Origin: Pedobacter yonginensis
GTDB taxonomy: Bacteria; Bacteroidota; Bacteroidia; Sphingobacteriales; Sphingobacteriaceae
NCBI RefSeq assembly: GCF_003173595.1
Contig: NZ_QGNZ01000005.1
Location: 1 to 64,000 of the forward strand
Length of the DNA stretch: 64,000 bases
Reading direction: 5' to 3'
Both the position numbers and the translations under genes were made by a program. Each line of letters opens with the position of its first letter. Position 1 is the first letter of the stretch. This document shows, one piece after another, positions 33,333-43,125 of the stretch. The notes beneath the pieces were generated by a model. It did not search any database, had not been told where the DNA came from, and worked only from the letters and a program-made list of their open reading frames with translations.

Positions 33333-35630
33333 TTGGACTATTTAGAAGGATTAAACCCACAACAAAGAGCAGCAGTAGAGAACACTAAAGGACCGGTAAT
33401 GATTGTTGCGGGTGCGGGTTCGGGTAAAACCAGGGTAATTACCTATCGGGTTGCTCATCTCATTCAAACGGGAACAGATCCCTTTAACATCTTAGTTTTA
33501 ACCTTTACCAATAAGGCGAGTAAGGATATGCGCGAGCGTATCAGCAAGGTTGTAGGTGCAGAGGCCAAAAACATTTGGATGGGAACCTTTCACTCCGTTT
33601 TTGCGAAAATTCTTCGTGTTGAAGCTGAAAAGATCGGCTACCCAAGCAATTTCACCATTTACGATACAGACGATAGCAAAAGTGTAATCCGTGCCATTTT
33701 GAAAGAAATGCAACTCGATGATAAGTTATATGCCGCCAATTTTGTGTTTAACAGAATTTCAAGCGCGAAAAACAATCTTATTTCTTGGGGCGAATATCAA
33801 GCAAACGATCAAATTCAGGCAGAAGACCATCAAAACAAACGTCCGTTAATTGGTCAGATTTACGAAACCTATGCCAAGCGTTGTTTCAGAGCAGGTGCAA
33901 TGGATTTTGATGATTTGCTATTTAAAACCAATATTTTACTTAAGGAACATACGGATGTTTTAAATAAATACCAGCAAAAGTTTAGGTATTTGATGGTGGA
34001 TGAGTATCAGGATACCAACTTTTCGCAATATACCATTGTGAAAAAATTGGCCGCAGCCTACCAAAATATTTGTGTTGTGGGCGATGATGCCCAGAGTATT
34101 TATGCTTTCCGTGGCGCTAACATTCAAAACATTTTAAATTTTGAACGCGATTACCCCGATTTAAAAGTGTACAAATTAGAGCAGAATTACCGCTCTACCC
34201 AGAATATAGTTGATGCCGCCAGCAGCATTATCGCCAATAACAAAAATCAACTCGAAAAAAATGTTTTCTCTGAAAACGTTCAGGGCGATCGAATCAAAGT
34301 ATCGAGGGCTTTTACCGATAATGAAGAGGGTAAATTAGTTGCCGAATCCATTATTCAAGAGCGCAGTACAAAGGGCTATCAACATAGCGACTTTGCAATT
34401 TTATATCGTACAAATGCACAAAGTAGAGCCATGGAGGAAGGTTTGCGCAAGCTTAATATTCCCTATCGAATTTACGGCGGGCAGTCTTTCTATCAACGCA
34501 AAGAGATTAAAGATTTAATTGCCTATTTCCGCTTAACGTTTAATCCAAAGGATGAGGAAGCAATTAAAAGGGTAATTAATTATCCAAAACGCGGAATTGG
34601 CGATACTTCTATCGATAAAATTATTGTAGCGGCAGATCAAAATGATAAAACCATGTGGGATGTCATTTCAAATGCACACATGTATGTGGATGGTCGCTTG
34701 GCCAATCAATTGAATGATTTTTCAACCATGATTCAAAGTTTTCAAGCCGAAGCCAAAAAGCTTGATGCTTATGATACTGCATTATTTATTGCACAACATG
34801 CAGGCATTTTAAAAGAACTTTATACCGATGATAGCGTTGAGGGCAGAAGCCGATACGAAAACATTCAGGAGCTTTTAAACGGGATTAAGGAGTTTGCTGA
34901 GCGTGAAGATATTGAAGAGAAAGGCTTAGATATTTTTATGCAGGACGTTGCCCTTTTAACCAATGATGATAAAGATGGCGATAAAAACAAGGATACCGTT
35001 TCTTTAATGACTATTCACTCTGCAAAAGGATTAGAATTTAAAAATGTATTTATTGTAGGGTTAGAAGAGAATCTCTTCCCTTCGCAAATGTCGCTTACCA
35101 ATAGAACCGATTTAGAAGAAGAGCGCCGATTATTTTATGTAGCCATTACAAGAGCTGAAATTAAGTTAACCTTAACTTATGCAACATCGCGCTACCGATG
35201 GGGCACCTTAACCAATTGTGAACCAAGTCGTTTCATCAACGAAATTAATCCAAAATACTTAGAATTGGATGTTAAACCTTCGAAAAGCAACCTACTTGAA
35301 GGTAATTTTGACGATGAACGCAAAACATGGACTTCGCAACCTCGTGATTTTTTCAGCAAGCCAAAACCTGCATCCACAACGTCGGCAGCCGCGGCTCGTC
35401 CGAAAACTACTACTTTGTTAGCAAAAGCACACGTGCCAACGCCTGGCTTTACGCCATCCTTACCGCACGAATTTCAAGGCGGAATGGAAGTTGAGCATGA
35501 AAAGTTTGGCTTCGGAAAAATAATAAGTCTGGAAGGTACACTCCCTGATGTAAAAGCAACTGTATTTTTTCAAGGCTTAGGCAATAAACAATTGTTATTG
35601 AAGTTTGCAAAACTGATGATTGTTAAATAA
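33333..35630 (+). CDS. UvrD/PcrA-type ATP-dependent DNA helicase
   Basis: A 765-residue SF1A helicase. It starts at TTG 33333, six nt after AGGAG. Motifs appear in order: Q motif LNPQQRAAV, Walker A GAGSGKT (about residue 27-33), TFTNKAS, Walker B/DExx VDEYQDTN, GDDAQSIYAFRGA, RSTQNIV, and the C-terminal motif IV-VI with TIHSAKGLEF and VAITRA. After the motor core a 90-residue tail ends in a Tudor-like module (HEKFGFGKIISLEG), as in PcrA. It unwinds 3'-5' DNA in repair and replication. A second, weaker domain is not expected. Confidence 0.93.
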   Translation: MDYLEGLNPQQRAAVENTKGPVMIVAGAGSGKTRVITYRVAHLIQTGTDPFNILVLTFTNKASKDMRERISKVVGAEAKNIWMGTFHSVFAKILRVEAEKIGYPSNFTIYDTDDSKSVIRAILKEMQLDDKLYAANFVFNRISSAKNNLISWGEYQANDQIQAEDHQNKRPLIGQIYETYAKRCFRAGAMDFDDLLFKTNILLKEHTDVLNKYQQKFRYLMVDEYQDTNFSQYTIVKKLAAAYQNICVVGDDAQSIYAFRGANIQNILNFERDYPDLKVYKLEQNYRSTQNIVDAASSIIANNKNQLEKNVFSENVQGDRIKVSRAFTDNEEGKLVAESIIQERSTKGYQHSDFAILYRTNAQSRAMEEGLRKLNIPYRIYGGQSFYQRKEIKDLIAYFRLTFNPKDEEAIKRVINYPKRGIGDTSIDKIIVAADQNDKTMWDVISNAHMYVDGRLANQLNDFSTMIQSFQAEAKKLDAYDTALFIAQHAGILKELYTDDSVEGRSRYENIQELLNGIKEFAEREDIEEKGLDIFMQDVALLTNDDKDGDKNKDTVSLMTIHSAKGLEFKNVFIVGLEENLFPSQMSLTNRTDLEEERRLFYVAITRAEIKLTLTYATSRYRWGTLTNCEPSRFINEINPKYLELDVKPSKSNLLEGNFDDERKTWTSQPRDFFSKPKPASTTSAAAARPKTTTLLAKAHVPTPGFTPSLPHEFQGGMEVEHEKFGFGKIISLEGTLPDVKATVFFQGLGNKQLLLKFAKLMIVK

Positions 35631-35741
35631 AAACTGATTTTCAAGATTATAATAAACGAGGATGTATCCGTAATTCAAATTAGCTCTAGCATAGTGCAAC
35701 GGAGCGATCTTTGAAACTAAAAACAAATACCTCTTTAACAG

Positions 35742-35840
35742 ATTTCTCCGCTACGGTCGAAAGGACGATCCTTTGATACGCTAGAAAGAACGCATCGGCA
35801 ATCCGTCCTCTCGACTGGAGCGCAGCGGAACGGAAAGATC
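35742..35840. repeat. Imperfect palindromic intergenic element
   Basis: Left arm about 35742-35774 (TCCGCTACGGTCGAAAGGACG) and right arm about 35806-35840 (CGTCCTCTCGACTGGAGCG and CAGCGGAACG) form an imperfect inverted repeat. The surrounding gap (35631-36417) contains this element and repeat copy 4 and no gene I can support. Confidence 0.45.
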
Positions 35841-35962
35841 TTTGAAATGCGAACAGAAACCTACTATTAGTCAGATTCGTAATCCCGACTTGTTATACTA
35901 GAAATTTCAATCCCTAATGGTTTGTACGAGATCACAAATCTAGCCCAGATTGGTATTACATG

Positions 35963-36042
35963 CACAAACCCTTGTTAATAAACCGTATTGAAGCGGTATC
36001 CCCCGATTTTTCTATCGGGGATTTAGCGGAAAGACGGGCAGC
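35963..36042 (+). repeat. Dispersed intergenic repeat, copy 4
   Basis: The clearest family member: CAAACCCTTG, TAAACCG, TTGAAGCGGTATCC, the hairpin CCCCGATTTTTCTATCGGGG, ATTTAGCGGAAAGACGGGC. It aligns over its length with copy 6 at 61715-61800. Confidence 0.6.
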
Positions 36043-36417
36043 AGGCCGCCAAGCCCAGCTAACCGTACCTTTCCAAATTAAATAACGTAAGTTCCGGATT
36101 ACAAAAAAATCTAATAGAAACAAACACCTTGAAATCAATTCAAGAAAACAACGCGTCGTTCCCATATCACATAATCCTTCCATCATGCTCAATTTATTTC
36201 AGCATCTTAATGGATCTTAATTTGCTTTGGTCTTCCCCTTAAACCGAGCTCGGGTTAAATATCTACTTCCAAACAAGTGCCTCCGCCTATATTTATTACA
36301 TGGCATTCATCAACCCAAGCAAAGCGAAAGAATCAATATCCCTTTTACCTAAAACATACGTTTGAAAAACCACAAAATAATCCTTAATATTGGTTTCGGT
36401 TCGCCCGATAAAAAACC

Positions 36418-39400
36418 ATGCAACTTACTCGATTAGACATTAAAGGATTCAAGAGCTTTGGCGACAAGGTAACCATCAATTTTAATGAGGGTGTTACGGC
36501 CATTGTTGGACCGAACGGTTGTGGAAAATCGAACGTTATAGATGCCATGCGATGGGTTTTGGGCGAGCAAAGTACAAAGGCCCTCCGCTCTGAAAAGATG
36601 GAAAACATCATCTTTAATGGCACCAAGAACAGAAAACAAGCCCAACTTGCAGAGGTTTCTTTAAGTTTCGACAACACAAAAAACATACTTCCAACGGCGT
36701 ATTCGCAGGTTACGGTTACACGCAAGTTGTACAGGAATGGCGACAGTGAATACCGCCTTAACGATGTTCAATGCCGGTTAAAAGACATCACCGATTTATT
36801 TCTTGATACAGGCATAGGCTCCGATAGTTATTCGATTATTGAGCTGAAAATGGTGGATGAAATCATTACCAATAAAGAGCATAGCCGTAGATCGTTATTT
36901 GAAGAAGCATCCGGGATTTCAAAATATAAACTCCGCAAAAAACAAACTTTCAATAAGCTAAAAGATACCGAAACCGACCTAGAGCGCGTTGAAGATTTAC
37001 TCTTTGAAATTGAGAAAAATTTAAAAACCCTTGAAAATCAAGCTAGAAAGGCTGAAAGGTATTATAAATTAAAAGAACAATACCGAGAATTGAGCGTTCA
37101 ATTGGCCACCCACAGAATTGCCTTTTTCCGAACCGATTTAAGTGCCCTCGAAACGGAAGAACAAAAACAGCAGTTGAATAGAACGGAACTAAGCACAAAG
37201 ATTGACTCCCAAGAAGCTGATTTACAAAAACTTAAACTAGAGAGCATTAATCAAGAAAAAAATCTTTCTGTACAACAAAAGGCCACTAACGAATTTGTTT
37301 CTAAAATTCGCGCATATGAAAGTGAAAAGAAAGTTAAAAACGAGCAGATGCGTTTTTTACAGGAGAAGGAAACACGACTTTCTGGCGAGCTTGAAAAAGA
37401 TAGAAACCAGCTTAACCACATCAAATACAACATTAAGCGCTTAAACGAAGAAGTTTTAACAGAAACTGAAGTTTTCAATCGTTTAGAGTCGGATTTAAAA
37501 TCGCTTAAAACTGCGCTTGATACCTTAAGAGAGCAGCAACAAACCGAAAAAAACCGAACAGATAATTTAATAAAATCAGTCAACGACTTACAAAATCAAG
37601 TTTATCAAGCACAAAAGGAGATTGATATTTTAAACATCCAAAAAGATGCGCTGGTGCAGGAAAGCAATAGAAACGTTGATGATACCGAAACCAAAACGCT
37701 AGAACTTAAAGCATTTGACCATGCTTTGGCAGAATTGGATATTCAGCTTAGAGAAAAACAAACCCACATTAAGCAACTTACTGAAGCTGAATCGGTTTTA
37801 AAAGAAAAGTTAGCCCAATCCGAATTAAATTTAAGTACCAACAAAGAAAAGCTTACGGTAGAAAATCGCAAAAAAGATGCGAAGCAAAACGAGTACAACC
37901 TTACAAAATCGCTTGTTGATAGCTTGGAAGGCTTTCCAGAATCCATTCGTTTTCTTAAGAAGCACAGTTCTTTTCCAAAAAGTGCCTTACTCCTATCTGA
38001 TATTTTGTTTTGTAATGAAGATTATCGTATTGCCATAGAAAATTATCTAGAGCCAGTGATGAATCATTACGTGGTTGATGAATATGCAGATGCCGTTCTT
38101 GCCATAAATTTGTTAACAGATGCAAGCAGAGGACGAGCTAATTTCTTTATTTTAGAAAATGTTCCAGATAAAAACTTTACTCAAAGTCCGCAAGATGGCT
38201 TGGTATCAGCTTTATCGGTTATTGAAGTAGATAAAAAATATCAAAACCTATGCAACCTACTGCTTCAAAACGTTTACATCGCCATTAACGAACAAGAACA
38301 CTTATTTAAAGAAACGCCAACCGATGGTTTAACCATTTTGGCCAAAAACGGAAAATATGCGCAAACCAAATTCACCTTAGCAGGTGGTTCAGTGGGTTTA
38401 TTTGAAGGTAAAAGAATTGGGCGTGCGAAAAATTTGGAGAATCTAGCGAAAGAAATTAAAGCATCAGAAGCACTCATTAATCAATACAATACGGCCATAA
38501 CAACGGAAACCGATCAAATTTTTAATCTGAAAGAAGCATCTAAAATCAATCAGATTAACACGCTCCAACAAGAATTGAATCGTTTAAATAATGAACACAT
38601 CTCGGTACAAACTCGTAGAGACCAGTATCACGAGTTTATTACCACCAGCGAAAACAGAAAAGCCGATATTGCACAGAAGATCTTATCCATAGAGAAAGCT
38701 TTATCCAAGAAACTCCCAGCATTGGTTTCCATGCAAAAGAACCAACAGGAAGCTCACATCAATTTACAAGAACAACAGCTTAATTATCAAGATATTGCCA
38801 CACAGGTAAATGATAGTGCAGGCAAATATAATCAAGACAACATTCGCTTTCATCAGCAACAAAACAAACTCGCAAGTCTTGAAAAAGATTTAGATTATCG
38901 TTTTGTACAGGAAGAAGCTTTAAACAAAAGAATTACGCAGAACGAAAAGGAACTTCAAGAAGCCTTAACACAAATTACTGATACACTGCAACATACCGAT
39001 TTAAACGACGATACCCTCCTGGAAATGTACCAACAACGGGAGGAAATGGAAAAAGGTCTGACCGAAGCAGAACAAGCCTATTTTACGAGCAAAGGGACAA
39101 TTAATGAACTCGAAAATAACTTGAGTAACATTCGCAAAAACAGAGAGGAAACTGATTTCATTTTAACGGAGATCAAAGACAAAAAAAATGCCCTAAAAAT
39201 TGACTTGAATGCTTTGAAAGAACGTTTAGCGGTAGAATTTAACATTGATATAAACGATTTATTGGATACTGAAACAGAAGTAGAAGCGCTAGAAAGCGAA
39301 TTCGAACTTCGCCAAAAAGTAGAAAAAATGAAACGGCAGTTGGATGAATTTGGCGCAATAAACTCTATGGCAATGGAAGCATTTCAAGAAATGGAGCAAC

Positions 39401-39957
39401 GGTACACCTTTATTCAAAACCAGAAAAAGGATCTCAACGCTGCTAAAGCCGACCTGTTGCAAACCATTAAAGAAATTGATGATACAGCCAAGGAAAAATT
39501 TATGCAAGCCTTTACACAGGCCCGTGAGCATTTTATTGTGGTGTTCCGCTCTCTTTTTAATGAAGAAGACAGTTGCGATTTAATCCTTTCTGATGTGAAC
39601 AATCCACTTGAAGCTGATATAGATATTGTAGCCAGACCTAAAGGCAAAAGACCGCTGTCCATCAATCAGTTATCAGGCGGGGAGAAAACCTTAACCGCCA
39701 CTGCCCTATTGTTTTCATTATATCTTTTAAAACCTGCACCATTTTGTATTTTCGATGAGGTTGATGCCCCGTTGGATGATACCAACATTGATAAATTCAA
39801 TAACATCATCCGCAAATTTTCCGATCAGTCGCAGTTTATTATCGTATCGCACAACAAACGCACTATCGCCAGTACCGATATTATTTATGGTGTAACCATG
39901 GTAGAACAAGGCGTATCGAGAGTCGTAGCGGTAGATTTAAGAGAAGTTGCGGCCTAA
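36418..39957 (+). CDS. smc: Chromosome segregation protein SMC
   Basis: A complete 1179-residue SMC ATPase. The N-terminal head has the Walker A GPNGCGKSN (residue about 32-40); two long coiled coils flank a hinge domain at about 505-680 (SKWVVRRG-like segment around LPGSIRFLKKHSS and the glycine-rich LAGGSVGLFEGKRIGRAKN). The C-terminal head carries the signature LSGGEKTLTATALLFSLY and Walker B FCIFDEVDAPLDD. SMC organises and segregates the chromosome, working with ScpA/ScpB, whose genes are not in the window. Length normal. Confidence 0.96.
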   Translation: MQLTRLDIKGFKSFGDKVTINFNEGVTAIVGPNGCGKSNVIDAMRWVLGEQSTKALRSEKMENIIFNGTKNRKQAQLAEVSLSFDNTKNILPTAYSQVTVTRKLYRNGDSEYRLNDVQCRLKDITDLFLDTGIGSDSYSIIELKMVDEIITNKEHSRRSLFEEASGISKYKLRKKQTFNKLKDTETDLERVEDLLFEIEKNLKTLENQARKAERYYKLKEQYRELSVQLATHRIAFFRTDLSALETEEQKQQLNRTELSTKIDSQEADLQKLKLESINQEKNLSVQQKATNEFVSKIRAYESEKKVKNEQMRFLQEKETRLSGELEKDRNQLNHIKYNIKRLNEEVLTETEVFNRLESDLKSLKTALDTLREQQQTEKNRTDNLIKSVNDLQNQVYQAQKEIDILNIQKDALVQESNRNVDDTETKTLELKAFDHALAELDIQLREKQTHIKQLTEAESVLKEKLAQSELNLSTNKEKLTVENRKKDAKQNEYNLTKSLVDSLEGFPESIRFLKKHSSFPKSALLLSDILFCNEDYRIAIENYLEPVMNHYVVDEYADAVLAINLLTDASRGRANFFILENVPDKNFTQSPQDGLVSALSVIEVDKKYQNLCNLLLQNVYIAINEQEHLFKETPTDGLTILAKNGKYAQTKFTLAGGSVGLFEGKRIGRAKNLENLAKEIKASEALINQYNTAITTETDQIFNLKEASKINQINTLQQELNRLNNEHISVQTRRDQYHEFITTSENRKADIAQKILSIEKALSKKLPALVSMQKNQQEAHINLQEQQLNYQDIATQVNDSAGKYNQDNIRFHQQQNKLASLEKDLDYRFVQEEALNKRITQNEKELQEALTQITDTLQHTDLNDDTLLEMYQQREEMEKGLTEAEQAYFTSKGTINELENNLSNIRKNREETDFILTEIKDKKNALKIDLNALKERLAVEFNIDINDLLDTETEVEALESEFELRQKVEKMKRQLDEFGAINSMAMEAFQEMEQRYTFIQNQKKDLNAAKADLLQTIKEIDDTAKEKFMQAFTQAREHFIVVFRSLFNEEDSCDLILSDVNNPLEADIDIVARPKGKRPLSINQLSGGEKTLTATALLFSLYLLKPAPFCIFDEVDAPLDDTNIDKFNNIIRKFSDQSQFIIVSHNKRTIASTDIIYGVTMVEQGVSRVVAVDLREVAA

Positions 39958-40070
39958 AAAAGTTATATTTCTTTTTCCCAACTACGTTCAACGGTTGGGC
40001 AAAATATACGTTACAGCAGACAAAATCTCCACCTAAATTTGTACTTTCAGCATATAAACCATTCATAAAA

Positions 40071-41519
40071 ATGAAATATTTCTTTTCTGCACTTTTTATT
40101 TGCACGGCTTCGTTGGTTAGTGCTCAGGATAAATTTGGTGATGTTTTCAATCAAATTAATACCGATGTTCAACAAAACTCTAAAGCCTACCAAACTCTCA
40201 AGTACGAAACCGAAACCATTGGCCACCGTTTAACCGGCTCTCCAAATGGAGCAAAAGCAGAGCAATATGCCTACGATTTATTAAAGTCTTACGGATGTGA
40301 GGTTAAGTTTCAGCCCTTTGAAGTAGAAAGCTGGAGCAGAAAAACAATCTTGGTAGAAGTTGGCGCCAATGCGAATAATTTAGCTAAAATGAAGGCCGTT
40401 ACCTTGGCACATTCCCCTGTTCAGGCAGATGTATCTGGCGAAATTGTAGATGCAGGCAATGGCTTAGAAGCTGACTATCAAGCCAATCCAGAGAAATTCA
40501 AAAACAAAATTGCACTTATCTATTTGGGCGTTTTACCAGGATCGCCAGCGGGCACAAAATCACTGCATCGTTCAGAAAAAACAGCTATTGCAACAAAATA
40601 TGGCGCTAAGGGTGTCATCATCATTAACACCGTAAAAAATGGCGTACTACTAACCGGAACAGCTTCTGTTACAGGTAAATTGATTCCAATTCCAGCGGTA
40701 TGCATTGGTTTGGAGGATGGCATGGCTTTAAAGGAAAAGCTCAAATCTGAATCTCAAATGGCACACCTAGCCATGACTAATTTTTCGGGGATCATTAAAG
40801 CTAGAAATGTGGTGGCAACCTTTAAAGGCACCGACTTGCCAAAAGAGAAAATTGTAGTTGGTGGGCACTTAGACAGCTGGGATTTGGCAACGGGAGCAAT
40901 AGACAATGGCATAGGTTCTTTCGCCATAATGGATATGGCCAGAAGCTTTAAGAAGCTGAATTTGAAAACGAAAAGAACGGTAGAATTTGTGTTGTTTATG
41001 GGTGAAGAACAAGGTTTACTTGGTTCAAAAGCTTACATCGCACAGGCAAGAAAGGATAAAAACCTAAGTCAGGTAAAGTTTATGCTTAATTACGACATGA
41101 CAAATGACCCAAAAGGTTTTTCTACTTCCAGATCGGAAATGAAGGAGCTATTTACGACCTGGGGTGCCGACATTGTTAAGATTGATACCGGATTTAAAAA
41201 CTTATTTAATGCAGGCGCTGGCTTACACAGTGATCATCAACCTTTTATGCTTGAAGGCATTCCAACTGGCGGTGGTTTTGGAGGAAAGTTACCCAACAAT
41301 TCTGGCCCTTTTTATCATTCGGACGGAGATTCATTCAAGCTGGTAGATGAACAAGAGCTCAAAAATACCGTGCGCTACAGCGCCATGCTTACGTTCGCAT
41401 TAGCGAATACAGCTACCATACCCGTTGGTGTGCAAGGCGAAGAAGAATTGAGGGCTTTCTTAGAATCTCAAAACTTAAAAGAGCCACTTTCAATTGCTGG
41501 AGAATGGCGGTGGAAATAG
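40071..41519 (+). CDS. Exported M28 family metallopeptidase (larger)
   Basis: A 482-residue exported aminopeptidase: signal peptide 1-18 (ending VSAQ), a PA-like insertion about 120-215, and the M28 zinc peptidase domain from about 255. Zinc-site residues lie in GGHLDSWD, TGAIDNGIG, MGEEQGLLGS (catalytic Glu), NYDMTND and SDHQPF. It probably removes single residues from peptides in the periplasm, with the S9 enzymes of this organism. An in-frame -7 element TAAATTTG (40034-40041) lies 30 nt upstream of ATG. Confidence 0.93.
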   Translation: MKYFFSALFICTASLVSAQDKFGDVFNQINTDVQQNSKAYQTLKYETETIGHRLTGSPNGAKAEQYAYDLLKSYGCEVKFQPFEVESWSRKTILVEVGANANNLAKMKAVTLAHSPVQADVSGEIVDAGNGLEADYQANPEKFKNKIALIYLGVLPGSPAGTKSLHRSEKTAIATKYGAKGVIIINTVKNGVLLTGTASVTGKLIPIPAVCIGLEDGMALKEKLKSESQMAHLAMTNFSGIIKARNVVATFKGTDLPKEKIVVGGHLDSWDLATGAIDNGIGSFAIMDMARSFKKLNLKTKRTVEFVLFMGEEQGLLGSKAYIAQARKDKNLSQVKFMLNYDMTNDPKGFSTSRSEMKELFTTWGADIVKIDTGFKNLFNAGAGLHSDHQPFMLEGIPTGGGFGGKLPNNSGPFYHSDGDSFKLVDEQELKNTVRYSAMLTFALANTATIPVGVQGEEELRAFLESQNLKEPLSIAGEWRWK

Positions 41520-41540
41520 AAACTTAACCCTTGTAGGAAT

Positions 41541-41566
41541 ATAACCTATAATAAAATATAGGTTAT
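41541..41566. repeat. Perfect hairpin between M28 and hypothetical genes
   Basis: ATAACCTATA (41541-41550) / TATAGGTTAT (41557-41566), loop ATAAAA, no T-tract. Possibly a processing hairpin. Confidence 0.4.
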
Positions 41567-41664
41567 GTTGACTATAATCAAAAAATTGACAAAAATCTTC
41601 AAAATCCGTAGTATTACGAATACAAAATATAGAAATATCTCAAATTTAACATTAGCTTTGTTAA

Positions 41665-42276
41665 ATGAAAGCGATACTATATATCTTGACAATTATTGTA
41701 ACGGGGTTTAACTACTCGGTTTTGGCTCAAAGCGTTAGCCCGATTAGCATCGCTCAAGTAAATGGTACTGAGGCCATTGCCAAATTGCGAGAGGCGAGAT
41801 TTACTTTCAATAAAGCTTCCATGAGCAGCAGAAAAACAAATTTGAGCAGTCTTCCTCAGTCTGAATACATTTTTGATAAGCCAGGGATGCACGCCGTATC
41901 GTTTGAAGGGGTGAAATTTGTATTGAAAGATCAGAAGGTGGTTTCAATTAATGGAATGACGGCATCTGATGAAGTATTGGCTGTCATTACTGAAAAGCTA
42001 TTGACGTTGGATAGACTTCAATATTTTTATAGTGAAAAATCTAATCAAGAATATTTAAATGCTGTAAAAAGCAATTCGTATATTTTTCACGCAGATAGAT
42101 TGTTTTTTGCTGCATTAAAAATTTTAGGTACAACTGTTAAAGATATTGCTGCAATAGCAAAACCAGAAATATCAACAACACAACTTGCACTTGGCATTGC
42201 AAAATTGCCTAAACCAAATATCGATCAAACCATCATGCTCAAAGATTTTCAAAACAACAGCATTATCGCAAAGTAA
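41665..42276 (+). CDS. Exported hypothetical protein
   Basis: A 203-residue protein with a signal peptide of about 21 residues (ending SVLAQ) and no membrane helix. The mature chain is mixed alpha/beta: ISIAQVNGTEAIAKLREARFTFNK, then KSNSYIFHADRLFFAALKIL. No family recognised. A -7 element TAGCTTTG (41653-41660) ends 4 nt before ATG, so a leaderless transcript is possible. Confidence 0.65.
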   Translation: MKAILYILTIIVTGFNYSVLAQSVSPISIAQVNGTEAIAKLREARFTFNKASMSSRKTNLSSLPQSEYIFDKPGMHAVSFEGVKFVLKDQKVVSINGMTASDEVLAVITEKLLTLDRLQYFYSEKSNQEYLNAVKSNSYIFHADRLFFAALKILGTTVKDIAAIAKPEISTTQLALGIAKLPKPNIDQTIMLKDFQNNSIIAK

Positions 42277-42312
42277 GCTATTCGTTTAACACATTCTTTA
42301 TATAACGAAGCG

Positions 42313-42741
42313 TTATCCACTAATATAGCTTTCCAACTGAGAAATTGTTTGTTTTTGATCTGCGATGATAAATTTCACCACATCGCCAATAGAAACCATT
42401 CCTTTAACTTCACCGTTCTCTACAATTGGTAAGTGTCTAATGTGTTTATCTGTCATCAATTCCATGCAATAATCAATCGTATCACCAAAGCGGACGGCAA
42501 TTGGGTTTGGCGTCATTACCTCTCTGATGAGTGTATTTTGTGATGATTTACCTTGAAGTATAATTTTTCTGGCATAATCTCGCTCGGTAAAAATACCCGA
42601 TAGCTGATTGTTTTCCATCACCAAAACTGCGCTGATGTTTTTTTCTGTCATAACTTTCAAGGCATCTAGTACAGAAATATTTTCTGAAACAGAGATTATT
42701 CTGGCTTGTTTGGTATCAAGCATGTGTTTTACTGATTTCAT
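42313..42741 (-). CDS. Tandem CBS-domain protein
   Basis: A 142-residue protein that is essentially two CBS domains. CBS1 is about 10-65 (ISVSENISVLDALKVMTEKNISAVLVM), CBS2 about 75-135 (MTPNPIAVRFGDTIDYCMELMTDKHIRHLPIV). The pair forms a Bateman module that binds adenine nucleotides and senses energy status in other proteins; standalone copies often act by association. No further catalytic domain. Confidence 0.9.
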   Translation of the reverse strand: MKSVKHMLDTKQARIISVSENISVLDALKVMTEKNISAVLVMENNQLSGIFTERDYARKIILQGKSSQNTLIREVMTPNPIAVRFGDTIDYCMELMTDKHIRHLPIVENGEVKGMVSIGDVVKFIIADQKQTISQLESYISG

Positions 42742-42875
42742 AAACGTTCGATTTGGTTATAACAATTTAAGAAATAAATAACTGGAAATCAAAGTTTTGT
42801 TTGAAAATTAACAAGGCATTGTTTTGTTTTCATGATCCGATTTCACTCAAAATGCACCAAGGCTGAGCCGATAGG

Positions 42876-42905
42876 TTGAATATTACCGTAAAAACCGTAT
42901 ATTTG
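42876..42905 (+). promoter_or_regulatory. Promoter of the small unit 5' of ahcY
   Basis: TTG (42876-42878), 19 nt, TATATTTG (42898-42905): full consensus spacing. Confidence 0.65.
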
Positions 42906-42909
42906 CACT

Positions 42910-42971
42910 GTTCCTGAAAGCTTCCACTTTTCAGAAACACTAAAGCCTTTCAGCAATGAGAGGTTTTTTTA
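42910..42971 (+). ncRNA. Candidate small RNA or attenuator 5' of ahcY
   Basis: The transcript from the promoter at 42876-42905 would carry CTGAAAG (42914-42920), which can pair locally with TTTCAG (42929-42934) or with the exact complement CTTTCAG (42947-42953). The latter overlaps the 5' arm of a terminator: CCTTTC (42946-42951) / GAGAGG (42958-42963), then TTTTTTT to about 42970. Mutually exclusive pairing of this kind is the hallmark of attenuators. The ahcY gene has its own promoter downstream, so this may be either an independent RNA or a regulatory leader. No known riboswitch class recognised. Confidence 0.5.
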
Positions 42972-43069
42972 TGCCCTATACTTTTATTAAGGCAGCTGAT
43001 CATCTCTTCTTGACAAAAATCATTAAACCATTATTTTACAATTCGCAAACGAGCCCGCCCGCTTAATTA

Positions 43070-43101
43070 TTTGGCTTTCACAAAGCTATGCTGTAACTTT
43101 A
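43070..43101 (+). promoter_or_regulatory. ahcY promoter
   Basis: TTTG (43070-43073), 20 nt, TAACTTTA (43094-43101), one base off the -7 consensus, 24 nt before ATG 43126. Confidence 0.55.
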
Positions 43102-43125
43102 CATCACATTTAAAAACAAATAATT

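Noticed and set aside
35956..36192. A 78-residue minus-strand frame
   Set aside because: Mostly antisense of dispersed repeat copy 4.
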